Shown in pieces: positions 1 through 8,548 of a stretch of DNA of 64,000 nucleotides. The notes beneath the pieces are model-generated. The model was not told where the DNA came from, ran no database searches, and saw only the letters and a list, made by a program, of their open reading frames with translations. Source of the stretch: Bifidobacterium criceti (GTDB lineage: Bacteria > Actinomycetota > Actinomycetes > Actinomycetales > Bifidobacteriaceae); assembly GCF_002286935.1 (NCBI RefSeq), contig NZ_MVOH01000002.1, forward strand, positions 107,708-171,707, written 5' to 3'. Position 1 is the first letter of the stretch; every line of letters starts with the position of its first letter. A program made the position numbers and the translations under genes.

Positions 1-1205
1 TCGGTCGCGGCCGCGTCGGTCGCGTCATATTCGCGGTTGAGGCCGAAGCCGAGCACTTCGCCCGTGCCGGGCTTGACGGACGCCATGACGATCTCCATGC
101 CGGAAGGGTCGTTCGCCGGGATCGTCTCGTTCGCCGTGTCCATCATCGCGTTGCTCGCGTCGAGGTCGAGCGTCGTGACGATCTCGAGACCGCCCTCCTG
201 GAGCAGTTTCTCGCGTTCCTCGGCCGTCTTGCCGAATTCCGGCGAGTTCTCGATCTTGTGCACGACGTAATCGCAGAAGAAACCGGTGTTGTACTTCGCT
301 GCCATGCATCCGCGGCTCACGTCGGTCAGGTGGAGCGTATCCTGGATCGGCTGCTTGATGGCGTCCTCATACTCCTGCTGCGTGATGAACTTCTGGTCGA
401 GCATGAGCTTGAGCACGATGTCGCGCTGCTTCTGCGCCTCCTCCTGGTTCTCGGGGATCGACGGATCGTATTTCGACGGGTTCTTCGTGATCATCGCGAT
501 CGTCGCCGCCTGGACGACGTTGAGCTTGTCCGCGGTCGTGTTGAAATAGCGTTCCGCGGCCGCCTGCACGCCGTAGAGCGAGTTCGAGCCGAACTGTGCG
601 ATGTTCAGGTATCCCTGGAGGATCTCCTGCTTCGAATATTTCTTCTCCATCTGCACCGAGAGCAGCATCTCGCGCAGTTTGCGCGCGACCGTGTCCTCGG
701 TCGCGTGGTATTCGCCGATCGGATCGTCGCTTTCGCGCGCCTTCGTCGCGAGCACGTTCTTCACGTACTGCTGCGTGAGGCTCGATCCGCCCTGCTGGTC
801 GCCTTTCCTCATATACGTCTGCACGAACGCGCGCATGACGCCTTGCACGTCGACGCCCGAATGTTCCCAGAAACGCTTGTCCTCTCGTGCGACGACCGCC
901 TGCATCATCGGTTTCGAAATGTCCTTGAGTGGTACGACTTCACGGTTCTGCGCGTAGAATTCCGCAATGACGGTCTTGCCGTCGTTCGCGTACATCGTCG
1001 ATTTCTGCGGCAGGTTCGTCACATCGAAGTCGATCCCTTCGACTTCCATCGACGGCGACACCGCCCTCGCCACATTGTTCGCCCCCATGACCGCAGGGAG
1101 GAACAGCAGGCACGTCGTCGCCCCACCGGCGACGCACAGCGTGATGAACGCGAGCGCGAGCGCGAGCATGCGCACTCCGCTCATGGTTTTCTTCTTCTTC
1201 GGCAT
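1..1205 (-). CDS. Class A penicillin-binding protein (partial, C-terminal part outside window)
   Basis: Bifunctional peptidoglycan synthase: a GT51 glycosyltransferase domain polymerises lipid II and a C-terminal transpeptidase, outside the window, crosslinks it at the outer face of the membrane. About 401 N-terminal residues are visible. A lysine-rich start (MPKKKK) is followed by a membrane anchor at about residues 12-38. The GT51 signature VAREDKRFWEHSGVD places the catalytic Glu near residue 108, and GGSSLTQQYVKN lies at about 139-150. The visible part ends in the linker leading to the transpeptidase domain. The ATG at 1203-1205 is the only start giving an anchor directly before the GT domain. 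A Crp-family regulator gene lies 198 bp upstream on the same strand. The penicillin-binding SxxK motif cannot be checked here. Confidence 0.93.
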   Translation of the reverse strand, partial: MPKKKKTMSGVRMLALALAFITLCVAGGATTCLLFLPAVMGANNVARAVSPSMEVEGIDFDVTNLPQKSTMYANDGKTVIAEFYAQNREVVPLKDISKPMMQAVVAREDKRFWEHSGVDVQGVMRAFVQTYMRKGDQQGGSSLTQQYVKNVLATKARESDDPIGEYHATEDTVARKLREMLLSVQMEKKYSKQEILQGYLNIAQFGSNSLYGVQAAAERYFNTTADKLNVVQAATIAMITKNPSKYDPSIPENQEEAQKQRDIVLKLMLDQKFITQQEYEDAIKQPIQDTLHLTDVSRGCMAAKYNTGFFCDYVVHKIENSPEFGKTAEEREKLLQEGGLEIVTTLDLDASNAMMDTANETIPANDPSGMEIVMASVKPGTGEVLGFGLNREYDATDAAAT

Positions 1206-1403
1206 GCACACCATTCTATGTGGTCGGCTCTACCGAGTCCAGAGTCGCATCCGTTGGATTTTCATGTGTTCCGCGGGCGTCGTGCGACACGCGTCCAGTG
1301 GTTTCACAAGGTTTTCACAGCGCTTTGCCATTGTGCGTACCGTGCGCGCATATTGGTGCCCGTATGCACGACGAGCGACGCGTTCGCGCACAACGCTGTG
1401 CGC

Positions 1404-2114
1404 TCATCGTTGCGATCTGCGGATGAGTTTTCCCGGTTGGTAGATGATGATCGTGCGCCCTTCGCGCGCGATCCATCCGCGGTTCGCGAAGTCCATGAGC
1501 GCTTTGTTGACCGTCTCCCTCGACGATCCGACGAGCTGCGCCATCTCCTCCTGGGTCAAATCGTGCGGCACCTGCAGTCCCGCTTCGACCGGTTTGCCGA
1601 ATCGCGACGCGAGGTTGAGGAGCGTCTTCGCGAGGCGCGCGGGCACATCCATGAACACGAGGTCGGCGATGCGTTCGTTGTTCGCGCGCATGCGGTGCGC
1701 GAGCACCTGGAGCATGTCGACGGCGACGCGCGGATATTTGTCGAGCCAATGGAAGAGCGCGTCACGTTCGAGCCATACGAGTCGTGTATCGTTCATCATC
1801 GCGATCGCGGACGCCGTGCGCGGCCCTCCGTCGGGATCGAACACGGGGATTTCACCCAGCACTTCGCCACGTGTGTGGATGCTGAGCAGCTGTACGCGGT
1901 CGTCCGCTGATTTCCGCGTGAGTTTGACACGTCCCGATTCGATGACGTACATCCTGTGGTCGGTGTCCCCTTCGCGGAAGATGCATGCGCCTTTGTGCGC
2001 GGTCTCATGGTGCAACGACGGCAGCAGTTCCTTCGCCTGTTCCGCGGAGACGTGGTTGAACAATGCTGTGTGCAGCAGCGGATTGTTCTCTTCGAACGTA
2101 TCGTTCGGTGCCAT
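1404..2114 (-). CDS. Crp/Fnr-family transcriptional regulator (GlxR-like)
   Basis: Cyclic-nucleotide-binding-domain transcription factor of 236 residues. The N-terminal double-stranded beta-helix spans about 15-130, with GEVLGEIPVFDPDGGPRTA in the phosphate-binding-cassette position. A dimerisation helix follows (about 130-160), then a winged helix-turn-helix including LTQEEMAQLVGSSRETVNKAL. Actinobacterial relatives are GlxR (Corynebacterium) and Crp/Rv3676 (Mycobacterium), global regulators that bind cAMP. Whether this protein binds cAMP is not shown by the sequence alone. The chosen ATG has GAGG five bases upstream. An in-frame GTG two codons earlier would overlap that ribosome site. It may be cotranscribed with or simply precede the downstream PBP gene. 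Confidence 0.9.
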   Translation of the reverse strand: MAPNDTFEENNPLLHTALFNHVSAEQAKELLPSLHHETAHKGACIFREGDTDHRMYVIESGRVKLTRKSADDRVQLLSIHTRGEVLGEIPVFDPDGGPRTASAIAMMNDTRLVWLERDALFHWLDKYPRVAVDMLQVLAHRMRANNERIADLVFMDVPARLAKTLLNLASRFGKPVEAGLQVPHDLTQEEMAQLVGSSRETVNKALMDFANRGWIAREGRTIIIYQPGKLIRRSQR

Positions 2115-2216
2115 GACCACCTCGTTTCACGTGTTTCACCCTTGTTTCACACGGCCGTGCGCGCGCACACCATCGTTCATTGTACCGTCGCCGCCCCGAG
2201 CGCGCCACCACCAATC

Positions 2217-2372
2217 GCACACTGCGGCACCGCCGCCAACTACGTCCATCTGTACGCCGCAGACAGCTGTACTTCGCGGCACCGCCGCCAACACAGTCCA
2301 CAAGTCGACAGTAGACGGCTGCACACTGCGGCACCGCCGCCAACTACGTCCATATGTGCGCCGCAGACAGCT
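2217..2372. repeat. Three tandem 52-bp repeats between crp and the lipoate ligase gene
   Basis: Three consecutive units of exactly 52 bp occupy 2217-2268, 2269-2320 and 2321-2372. Units 1 and 3 differ at only two positions; unit 2 is more diverged but keeps the GCGGCACCGCCGCCAAC core. The array stops four bases before the lipoate ligase stop codon at 2376-2378. The last codons of that gene resemble the start of a further unit, so the array may have arisen from the gene's 3' end. The rest of the 261-bp gap (2115-2216) shows no gene. Confidence 0.85.
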
Positions 2373-2375
2373 GCA

Positions 2376-3572
2376 CTACGCGGCGGCGCTGCCAAAGGCG
2401 GCCGCCGTTGCCGCCATCACCGCGACGATCGCGTCGCGCGACATCGTCGTCTGCGTGACAATTGGTTCGACGCGTCGTTTCGCCGATTTGACCGATTTGT
2501 CCGACATCTTCTCCGGATCGGTGATGAGGACGTCGCCCATCGCGTCCGCGTCGATTGCGTATGCGAGCGTCACATGGTGCAACAGGCAACCGGGGCCACC
2601 ATTGTGCGGCGGCACGCGCATTTGCGCGGCGCCGCCGATTTTGCCGCGCGCGCCCGCGATGTCGTTGAGCCCCGCGAAATGCGCGCGCACGCCGCAGCGC
2701 GCGAGCGCCGCAAGCAGCCACGCGTCGCACAACTGGTACGTCTGCGCCGCGTCGAGCCCATCAGCGAACGACAGCGGCGCATACAGCGAATACGTGATCG
2801 TGTGTTGTGGTTCGATGAACATCGCGCCGCCGCCCGTCGCGCGGCGCACGATGTGCACGCCGCGCACACGCGCCGCCGCGACGTCCACTTCGTCCTCAAT
2901 CGATTGGTATCTGCCGCAGACGACGGCCGGCGCCGCCCAATCCCATATGCGCAGCGTCGCGCCGCGCGCGCCACCGGCGACCTGCCGCGACCACAATGCC
3001 TCGATGTCCATCTGCGCTTGGGGCATCCGTGGTACATCGACGATGACGCGCGGCCGCAGCGCCGCCCACCGTGCGCCGATCTCATCATCGTCGATCACGC
3101 GGGGCGCCGCGCCGCCCGCGCGTTGCGCCGCGTTCCACGAACGCCGCACACGCGCGGCATGGTATGCCTCGAACGCGCGCACCGCGTCACTGTCCGCCGC
3201 CGTCGCGCGCATCGCCGCGCGCGCGATCGCGTCGGCGCTCGCTCCTATGAGACGTCCGCCGAGTACGCCATCGATCTGCCGCGCCGTCTCCCGGTACCAC
3301 TGTCCGACCGCGCGCACGCGCGCGTCACCGTCATCATCGATGCCAACGTCGGCACCGTCAATGTCGATATCTTCTTCGATACCGCGTCCGGCAGCGCCAA
3401 CGATGTCGTCGAGGAGCGGCGCGCGCGCATCGATGATCGTCTCGATCGACGATATGATGCCGCGCGCATCGCCGTCCGCGAAGAAATCGCCGTCAAGGCG
3501 CGCGCCGGCGGCAAGCGTCACACGGACGAGCTTGCCGCCGGGCACTTTGACGGAACCTGAGCGCGCTTCCAT
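2376..3572 (-). CDS. Lipoate-protein ligase A family, accessory domain placed N-terminally
   Basis: Activates free lipoate (or octanoate) with ATP and attaches it to a lysine of an acceptor such as the glycine-cleavage H protein; cytoplasmic. The protein has 398 residues. The C-terminal two-thirds carries the BPL/LplA catalytic fold: VVCGRYQSIEDEV, then RRATGGGAMF (the RRxxGGG lipoyl-AMP loop, about residue 240-250), then NDIAGARGKIGGAAQ with the catalytic-type Lys of KIGG. The first about 110 residues (VKVPGGKLVRV, then GDFFADGDA) resemble the LplA accessory/C-terminal domain, which in E. coli LplA follows the catalytic domain, so the order appears permuted. The gene starts 19 bp after a TM2 gene and probably shares its transcript. 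The only likely acceptor seen in the window is gcvH at 10.1 kb. Confidence 0.85.
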   Translation of the reverse strand: MEARSGSVKVPGGKLVRVTLAAGARLDGDFFADGDARGIISSIETIIDARAPLLDDIVGAAGRGIEEDIDIDGADVGIDDDGDARVRAVGQWYRETARQIDGVLGGRLIGASADAIARAAMRATAADSDAVRAFEAYHAARVRRSWNAAQRAGGAAPRVIDDDEIGARWAALRPRVIVDVPRMPQAQMDIEALWSRQVAGGARGATLRIWDWAAPAVVCGRYQSIEDEVDVAAARVRGVHIVRRATGGGAMFIEPQHTITYSLYAPLSFADGLDAAQTYQLCDAWLLAALARCGVRAHFAGLNDIAGARGKIGGAAQMRVPPHNGGPGCLLHHVTLAYAIDADAMGDVLITDPEKMSDKSVKSAKRRVEPIVTQTTMSRDAIVAVMAATAAAFGSAAA

Positions 3573-3591
3573 CGGTTCGGTCGACCGATCG

Positions 3592-4380
3592 TCAGTCCAT
3601 CAGTTCGACGCCGCGCGCGTCGCGGTGTTCGGGTGTGCCGTAGTCGGATGTGAGGATGCGCACCGCTTCGACCCACGACCACACGAGCGCGGCGAGCGGA
3701 CCCAGCCCGAACACGACCCATCCGAGGAGCGAGAGAAGCAACTGCGCGACCGCGCGGCCGGTGTAGCCCAGATAGAAGTTGTGGATGCCGAACATGCCGA
3801 AGAACAGCGCGAGCACACCCGCGAGGATCTTGTTGCGCGCGATGTAGTACGTCGGCGCGGGCGTCGCGTATGTCTGCGGCTGCATCGGCGGTGTGTACGT
3901 CGGCTGCTGCTGTGGCTGCGCGGCGTTCGTCGCGCCGCCGTCCGCGTATGTCGGCGCGGCTTGCGCCGCGGCCGCATACTGCTGTGCGCCCGCTTTTCCG
4001 AACGTATGATCCGGCGCGTACTGCTGCTCGTGGTCGTAGGGGCTCGACGTCGCCGTCGTCATATACGGATTGCCCGTCGAATCGACCGTCGTCGTGAACG
4101 GCGCCGCGGAAGGCTGCGTCGTCGGCTGCCCTGTCGAGAAGACCTCGGTCACCGTTTCGTCCGTGCTGCGCGCCGCGCTGTCCGTTCCGTCCTTGTTGTC
4201 CGTTCCGTCCGTATCCGTGGACGGTTCCACGAACACGTCCGTTTCGCCGACCGCGTCACCGGTGACGGGATTGGTCACGTCCGTCTCCTCGACCGTGACC
4301 GTCGGCGCGTCGTCGACGGAGGACGTCTGCGCATCGCGCGCGTCCTCTTGTGGATTCATGGGTATCTCCTGCTGTGTCAT
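3592..4380 (-). CDS. TM2-domain membrane protein with long disordered acidic N-terminus
   Basis: A 262-residue protein. Residues 1 to about 175 are low in hydrophobicity and rich in Thr, Asp, Gln, Pro and Ala, with short QQQ/PQPQ runs, so probably disordered. Residues about 178-250 form a TM2 domain: RNKILAGVLALFFGMFGIHN is the first helix with the conserved G-H/D-FYLG turn, and a second hydrophobic helix follows. TM2 proteins are small membrane proteins whose function in bacteria is not settled. The ATG has GAGGAACG directly upstream. The lipoate ligase gene follows after 19 bp. Confidence 0.85.
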   Translation of the reverse strand: MTQQEIPMNPQEDARDAQTSSVDDAPTVTVEETDVTNPVTGDAVGETDVFVEPSTDTDGTDNKDGTDSAARSTDETVTEVFSTGQPTTQPSAAPFTTTVDSTGNPYMTTATSSPYDHEQQYAPDHTFGKAGAQQYAAAAQAAPTYADGGATNAAQPQQQPTYTPPMQPQTYATPAPTYYIARNKILAGVLALFFGMFGIHNFYLGYTGRAVAQLLLSLLGWVVFGLGPLAALVWSWVEAVRILTSDYGTPEHRDARGVELMD

Positions 4381-4521
4381 CGTTCCTCGATTCCTCGGTG
4401 TGGCTCAGCGACCGCGGTTTCCCGCGCGCGTCGCGCCGTACTGGTGTCCATTATCCGCGCCGACGTTGGCAATCCGCTGTGCATATGCTGATGTTCAGCG
4501 CACAGCGCGCCACAAACCGCA

Positions 4522-4597
4522 CGTCCTGCGCGATTGTGCACACCGCATCGCCGCGCAGGACGAAAAAACGGACGTCCGCGGTTGTGCGAACGTCCGT
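4522..4597 (-). terminator. Rho-independent terminator downstream of the 43-residue peptide gene
   Basis: Read on the minus strand, the hairpin formed by 4590-4597 and 4568-4575 is followed immediately by six T (4563-4568). A second perfect 11-bp stem (4522-4532 with 4552-4562) follows. The position fits termination of transcripts coming from the small gene at 4628-4759 or from leuB. Confidence 0.8.
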
Positions 4598-4627
4598 CGT
4601 ACTGCTATCGATGCGGTGCAGCCGCAC

Positions 4628-4759
4628 TCACGCGACGTAGACCGGGCCGTATTCGGTCGGGACGTGCGTCGTCGCGATGTACGGGCCCGAGGTCGGACGC
4701 GCGTAGGTCTGGAAGCCGTTGCTGTAGTTCATCGATGCTTCTTCACAGTTGCAGCACAT
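4628..4759 (-). CDS. Small 43-residue Cys-rich peptide
   Basis: A short reading frame of 43 codons beginning MCCNCEEASMNYSNG and ending in a Tyr/Pro-rich tail (TEYGPVYVA). The start is supported by a strong ribosome site, AAAGAGGTAATC, just before the ATG. A longer in-frame start at 4834 has no such site. Three cysteines in the first five residues could bind metal or be modified, but no family is recognised. It lies downstream of leuB, separated by a hairpin, and ahead of a good terminator, which is what a real transcribed gene would show. Function unknown. Confidence 0.6.
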   Translation of the reverse strand: MCCNCEEASMNYSNGFQTYARPTSGPYIATTHVPTEYGPVYVA

Positions 4760-4879
4760 GATTACCTCTTTCGTACGGCACAAGGTCGTGCCGTGGTTCG
4801 TTATGGGAACCGTATGGAACGGTTCGTTGCACATACGATGCCCGATTCTACAGCCGAGTGCAGATGAGGGCGTTCGTGT

Positions 4880-4908
4880 GGTGTGCGGCGCACGCTGCGC
4901 CGCACACC
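4880..4908 (-). terminator. Hairpin downstream of leuB
   Basis: A perfect 11-bp stem (4880-4890 with 4898-4908, GC-rich) with a 7-base loop lies four bases after the leuB stop codon. There is no T-run on the minus strand, so it may act as an attenuating or processing hairpin rather than a full terminator. Confidence 0.55.
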
Positions 4909-4912
4909 AATG

Positions 4913-5950
4913 TCAGATGCGTGCGAGGATGTCGCGGCCGACTTCGTCGGTCGTGCGCGTCGTCGAGCCGAGTTCCTCGATGTCCGCTTCGACGGCCGCG
5001 TCGATCTTCGCGGCCGCGTCGTCGAAGCCGAGGTGGCGCAGCAGCATCGCGGCGGACAGGATCGCGGCCGTCGGGTTCGCGATGCCCTGTCCGGCGATGT
5101 CCGGGGCGGAACCGTGGATCGGTTCGAACATCGACGGATACTCGTTGATCGCGTTGATGCAGCCGGACGCCGAATAGCCGACGCCGCCGACGACCGCGCC
5201 CGCTTCGTCGGTGAGGATGTCGCCGAAGAGGTTGTCGGTGAGGATGACGTCGAAACGCTGCGGGTCGTTGACGAGGTAGATCGTCGCCGCGTCGATGTGG
5301 TTGTAGTCGTGCGTGACTTCCGGATACTCCTCGCCGACCTTGTCGACGATGCGCTGCCACATGTCGCCCGCATTGACGAGCACGTTCTTCTTGTGCACGA
5401 GCGTCACATGCTTGCGACGCTTCATCGCGAGCTCGAACGCGTAACGGACGACACGTTCGACGCCGTACGCCGTGTTGATCGAGACCTCGGTCGCCACTTC
5501 ATGCTCGGTGCCTTTGCGGATCGCGCCGCCCGCGCCGCAATACAGGCCTTCCGTGCCTTCGCGCACGACGACGAAATCGATCTCACCCGGCTCGGCGAGC
5601 GGCGACGTGACGCCCTTGTAGAGCTTCGACGGACGCAGGTTCACATACTGGTCGAGCGCGAAGCGCAGTTTGAGCAGCAGGCCGCGTTCGAGGACGCCCG
5701 CCTTGACGCGCGGGTCGCCGACCGCGCCGAGCAGGATCGCGTCGGTGCGCTTGATCGCTTCGAGGTCCTCGTCCGGGAGGATCTCACCGTCGCGCAGATA
5801 GCGTTCGGCGCCCAGATCGAAATTCGTATACGTGAATGCCGCTTCGCCGGCAGCCGCCTTCTCCAACGCCTGCTGTGCCCACGGGGTGACTTCCTTGCCG
5901 ATGCCGTCACCTGGGATGACGGCGATTGTGTACTGCTTGTGTTCGCTCAT
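4913..5950 (-). CDS. leuB: 3-isopropylmalate dehydrogenase
   Basis: NAD-dependent oxidative decarboxylation of 3-isopropylmalate, third step of leucine synthesis, cytoplasmic. It has 345 residues, the usual length. Features: [11 protein letters not shown] at the N-terminus; the substrate-binding arginine segment ([17 protein letters not shown]); [11 protein letters not shown]; the catalytic Lys segment LVHKKNVL; the metal-binding [12 protein letters not shown]; and the NAD-loop [20 protein letters not shown]. The ATG giving [14 protein letters not shown] was chosen; a longer in-frame extension of 12 residues is arginine-rich and unlike the family. No other leucine genes are in the window. Confidence 0.95.
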   Translation of the reverse strand: MSEHKQYTIAVIPGDGIGKEVTPWAQQALEKAAAGEAAFTYTNFDLGAERYLRDGEILPDEDLEAIKRTDAILLGAVGDPRVKAGVLERGLLLKLRFALDQYVNLRPSKLYKGVTSPLAEPGEIDFVVVREGTEGLYCGAGGAIRKGTEHEVATEVSINTAYGVERVVRYAFELAMKRRKHVTLVHKKNVLVNAGDMWQRIVDKVGEEYPEVTHDYNHIDAATIYLVNDPQRFDVILTDNLFGDILTDEAGAVVGGVGYSASGCINAINEYPSMFEPIHGSAPDIAGQGIANPTAAILSAAMLLRHLGFDDAAAKIDAAVEADIEELGSTTRTTDEVGRDILARI

Positions 5951-6028
5951 GACATGCGAGCGTACACGCGCGGCGCGCCGACGCATACACCACCGTTCAT
6001 TTCTTGGACAATCACCTACCGCATCCGC

Positions 6029-8482
6029 CTATATCCACCTACCGTGCCTTGAGGCAATGAGCACCTCAGCACCCATCGCCTCAAGGCACCACGCGTTCTC
6101 ATAGCACACGTCACGCCACTGCTTGTAGCGCCCGGTGCCGCCGCCATGACCGGCCTCTACCTCGATCTTGATGAGCGCGTCAAGTCCCGCCGCCTGGAGG
6201 CGCGCGACCCATTTGAGCGGTTCGACGACGAGCACACGCGTATCGTTCATCGACGTCGTCACGAAGATCCTCGGATAGTGTTCGACCGCCTCACCGTCGC
6301 GCCACACCGCGTGCACCGCGCCATCGGCGGCCGGCTCGGGCATCGGCGCGTTCTCATACGGCGAATAGTCGCGCATGTACCGGTACGCCTGCACGTCATG
6401 CAGCGGGTCGCCCCACTCGTCCCATTCGGTCACGGTGAGCGGCAGCGACGGATCGAGCATCGTCGTGAGCGCGTCGACGAACGGCACGTCCGCCTCGATG
6501 CCCGCATACCGTTCGGGCGCCATGTTCGCGACGGCGCCCATGAGTAGGCCGCCCGCCGAACCGCCGTTCGCGACCGTGCGCGCCGGATCGGCGAGGCCGC
6601 AGTCCTGCAGCGCGGCCGTCACATCGACGAAATCCTCGAACGTGTGTTTCTTATGCATCCTGCGGCCGTTCTCATACCATGCGCGTCCCATCTCACCGCC
6701 GCCGCGCACATGCGGCACCGCATAGAGCACACCGCGGTCGAGCAGGCTCAGGCGCGCGATCGAGAACCCCGGATCGGAACTGATCTCATAGGCGCCGTAG
6801 CCGATGATGAACATCGGCATATGCGCACACGCCGCGCCACGGCGCCAAACGAGCGACACGGGGATGCGTTCGCCGTCGCGCGCCTCGACCCATATCCGGC
6901 GTTCGGCGTACTCGCGCGCATCATAGCCGCCGAGCACGGTCGCCTCTTTGAGCAAGACGTCGGTGCCGTCGCGCGTGTCGAGCTCATGCAGCTCGCCCGG
7001 CCGTGTATAGCTCGTGAACATGTAGCGCATGCGCGGCGCGTCATAGGACGGGTTGCCGGCCGTGCCGATCGAATACAGGCGTCCGGCGGCCCCGTCGAAA
7101 CCATCCAATGCCGGCATCGGCACATCCTCGGGCTTCCAATCGCCTTCGAGCGCGGGCGGCGTGACCGCCTCGAAACGCCACGGGCTGCCATCGAGGAAAT
7201 CCTCTGCGGCCGCGGCCTTGCCCATGACGGCGAGGCGCGGCAGGCCATCGGCTCGGTAGGACAACGCGACGAAATGGCGGTGCAGCGCGATGCCTTCGAT
7301 GACGAGGCCCCGCGCGCCGCGCAGCAACGCGGGATTGCGCGGATCGTCGAACGGCGTGCCGACAGGCATCGACCAAGCGCCCTCGACGACGGCATCACCG
7401 AGCTCGCAACCGTACGGCGAACCGCACGCGATCATCTGGCCGTCACCGAACGCATACGGCGCAAACGGCGGCTCCACACCACGCATATCGATGACATCGA
7501 TCTCGAAGTTCGGATTCGTCGCGTTATGGTAGACGACGGCGACGGGCACATCCTCACCATGCTCATCTGCGCCTTCGAACGTCGCGAAACTCACATCGTA
7601 TTCGACGCCTTCCTCACGCGGGATGAACGGCGTGAACTCACCTTCCGGGTCACTCACCGGCAGCATGAGGACCTCACTCGTCGTCTTCGACCCGGTCCCG
7701 ATCACGAGATGGCGTTCATCGAAGGACACACCAATGCCGGCCCAGAACCGCTCATCCTCCTCACGGTAGACGTCCACGTCATCGGACACGTCGGTGCCGA
7801 CCTTATGCCTGCGGATGAGCCACGGACGCTGCGCGTCATCGAGGACCGTGTAGAACACATAGCGCGCGTCGGGCGTGAAACACGCCGCCGCGATGCCTTC
7901 GAAACGTTCGGGCAGCTCATGTCCCGTCGCGATCTCGCGAATCGTGAAATCATAGCGCTCGTCACCGTTCGTGTCGACGCCGAGCAGCATCCACCGGCCG
8001 TCCTTGCTGATGTCCATGCCGCCGACGCGGTAGAACTCATGGCCTTGCGCCTCGATGTTCGCGTCAAGGACGATCTGCTCGCCGTCAAGCGTCCCCGGCT
8101 CCTGCTGCGCATCGATGAGCGGCGGATTCCAATCATCCTCATCGGTCACCGGAATACGGCATTGCACCGCGTACTGCTTGCCCTCCTGCGTGCGCGCGTA
8201 ATACCAGTAGCCGTCCATGCGCGTCGGCACCGACATGTCCGTCTCCTGCACATGCGAACGGAACTCCTCGAACAGGCGCTCGCGCAATGGTTCGAGATGC
8301 GCCATGCGCGCAGCCGTATAATCGTTCTCCTCGCGCACATACCGTTGCAGCTGCGGGGATTCCTTGTCGCGCATCCACTCGTAGGGGTCGTCAAAGACGT
8401 CATCATGGAAACGGCGCTCGCTTGCGATGCACGCGGCGTGCGGCGGCCGCATATCCGCCTGTTCGTTGTGCTCGTTGGTCAT
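6029..8482 (-). CDS. ptrB: Prolyl oligopeptidase family (S9A) serine peptidase, oligopeptidase B-like
   Basis: Cytoplasmic serine peptidase that cleaves short peptides, in oligopeptidase B after basic residues. It has 817 residues. The N-terminal part starts like the family (FHDDVFDDPYEWMRDKESPQ) and continues as a beta-propeller. The C-terminal alpha/beta hydrolase domain carries VRGGGEMGRAWYENGR, the nucleophile motif GGSAGGLLMG (Ser near residue 642), an acidic residue in TSMNDTRV, and the His of EAGHGGGTGRYKQW. This is longer than typical oligopeptidase B (about 690 residues); the extra length is in the propeller half. The start at MTNEHNEQ avoids a seven-residue extension. The end of the coding sequence includes a GTGCCTTGAGG/CCTCAAGGCAC inverted repeat. 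Confidence 0.9.
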   Translation of the reverse strand: MTNEHNEQADMRPPHAACIASERRFHDDVFDDPYEWMRDKESPQLQRYVREENDYTAARMAHLEPLRERLFEEFRSHVQETDMSVPTRMDGYWYYARTQEGKQYAVQCRIPVTDEDDWNPPLIDAQQEPGTLDGEQIVLDANIEAQGHEFYRVGGMDISKDGRWMLLGVDTNGDERYDFTIREIATGHELPERFEGIAAACFTPDARYVFYTVLDDAQRPWLIRRHKVGTDVSDDVDVYREEDERFWAGIGVSFDERHLVIGTGSKTTSEVLMLPVSDPEGEFTPFIPREEGVEYDVSFATFEGADEHGEDVPVAVVYHNATNPNFEIDVIDMRGVEPPFAPYAFGDGQMIACGSPYGCELGDAVVEGAWSMPVGTPFDDPRNPALLRGARGLVIEGIALHRHFVALSYRADGLPRLAVMGKAAAAEDFLDGSPWRFEAVTPPALEGDWKPEDVPMPALDGFDGAAGRLYSIGTAGNPSYDAPRMRYMFTSYTRPGELHELDTRDGTDVLLKEATVLGGYDAREYAERRIWVEARDGERIPVSLVWRRGAACAHMPMFIIGYGAYEISSDPGFSIARLSLLDRGVLYAVPHVRGGGEMGRAWYENGRRMHKKHTFEDFVDVTAALQDCGLADPARTVANGGSAGGLLMGAVANMAPERYAGIEADVPFVDALTTMLDPSLPLTVTEWDEWGDPLHDVQAYRYMRDYSPYENAPMPEPAADGAVHAVWRDGEAVEHYPRIFVTTSMNDTRVLVVEPLKWVARLQAAGLDALIKIEVEAGHGGGTGRYKQWRDVCYENAWCLEAMGAEVLIASRHGRWI

Positions 8483-8548
8483 GCGCCGATTATACGCACG
8501 CACCCGCCATCCCCCCTTCGCTGTCCGTGCCGGTTCCTGCGCACCCGC

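Noticed and set aside
1444..4491. Very long plus-strand reading frame (over 1000 codons)
   Set aside because: It runs antisense across the crp, lipoate ligase and TM2 genes; its translation is Arg/Ser-rich without domains, a usual artefact of GC-rich third positions.
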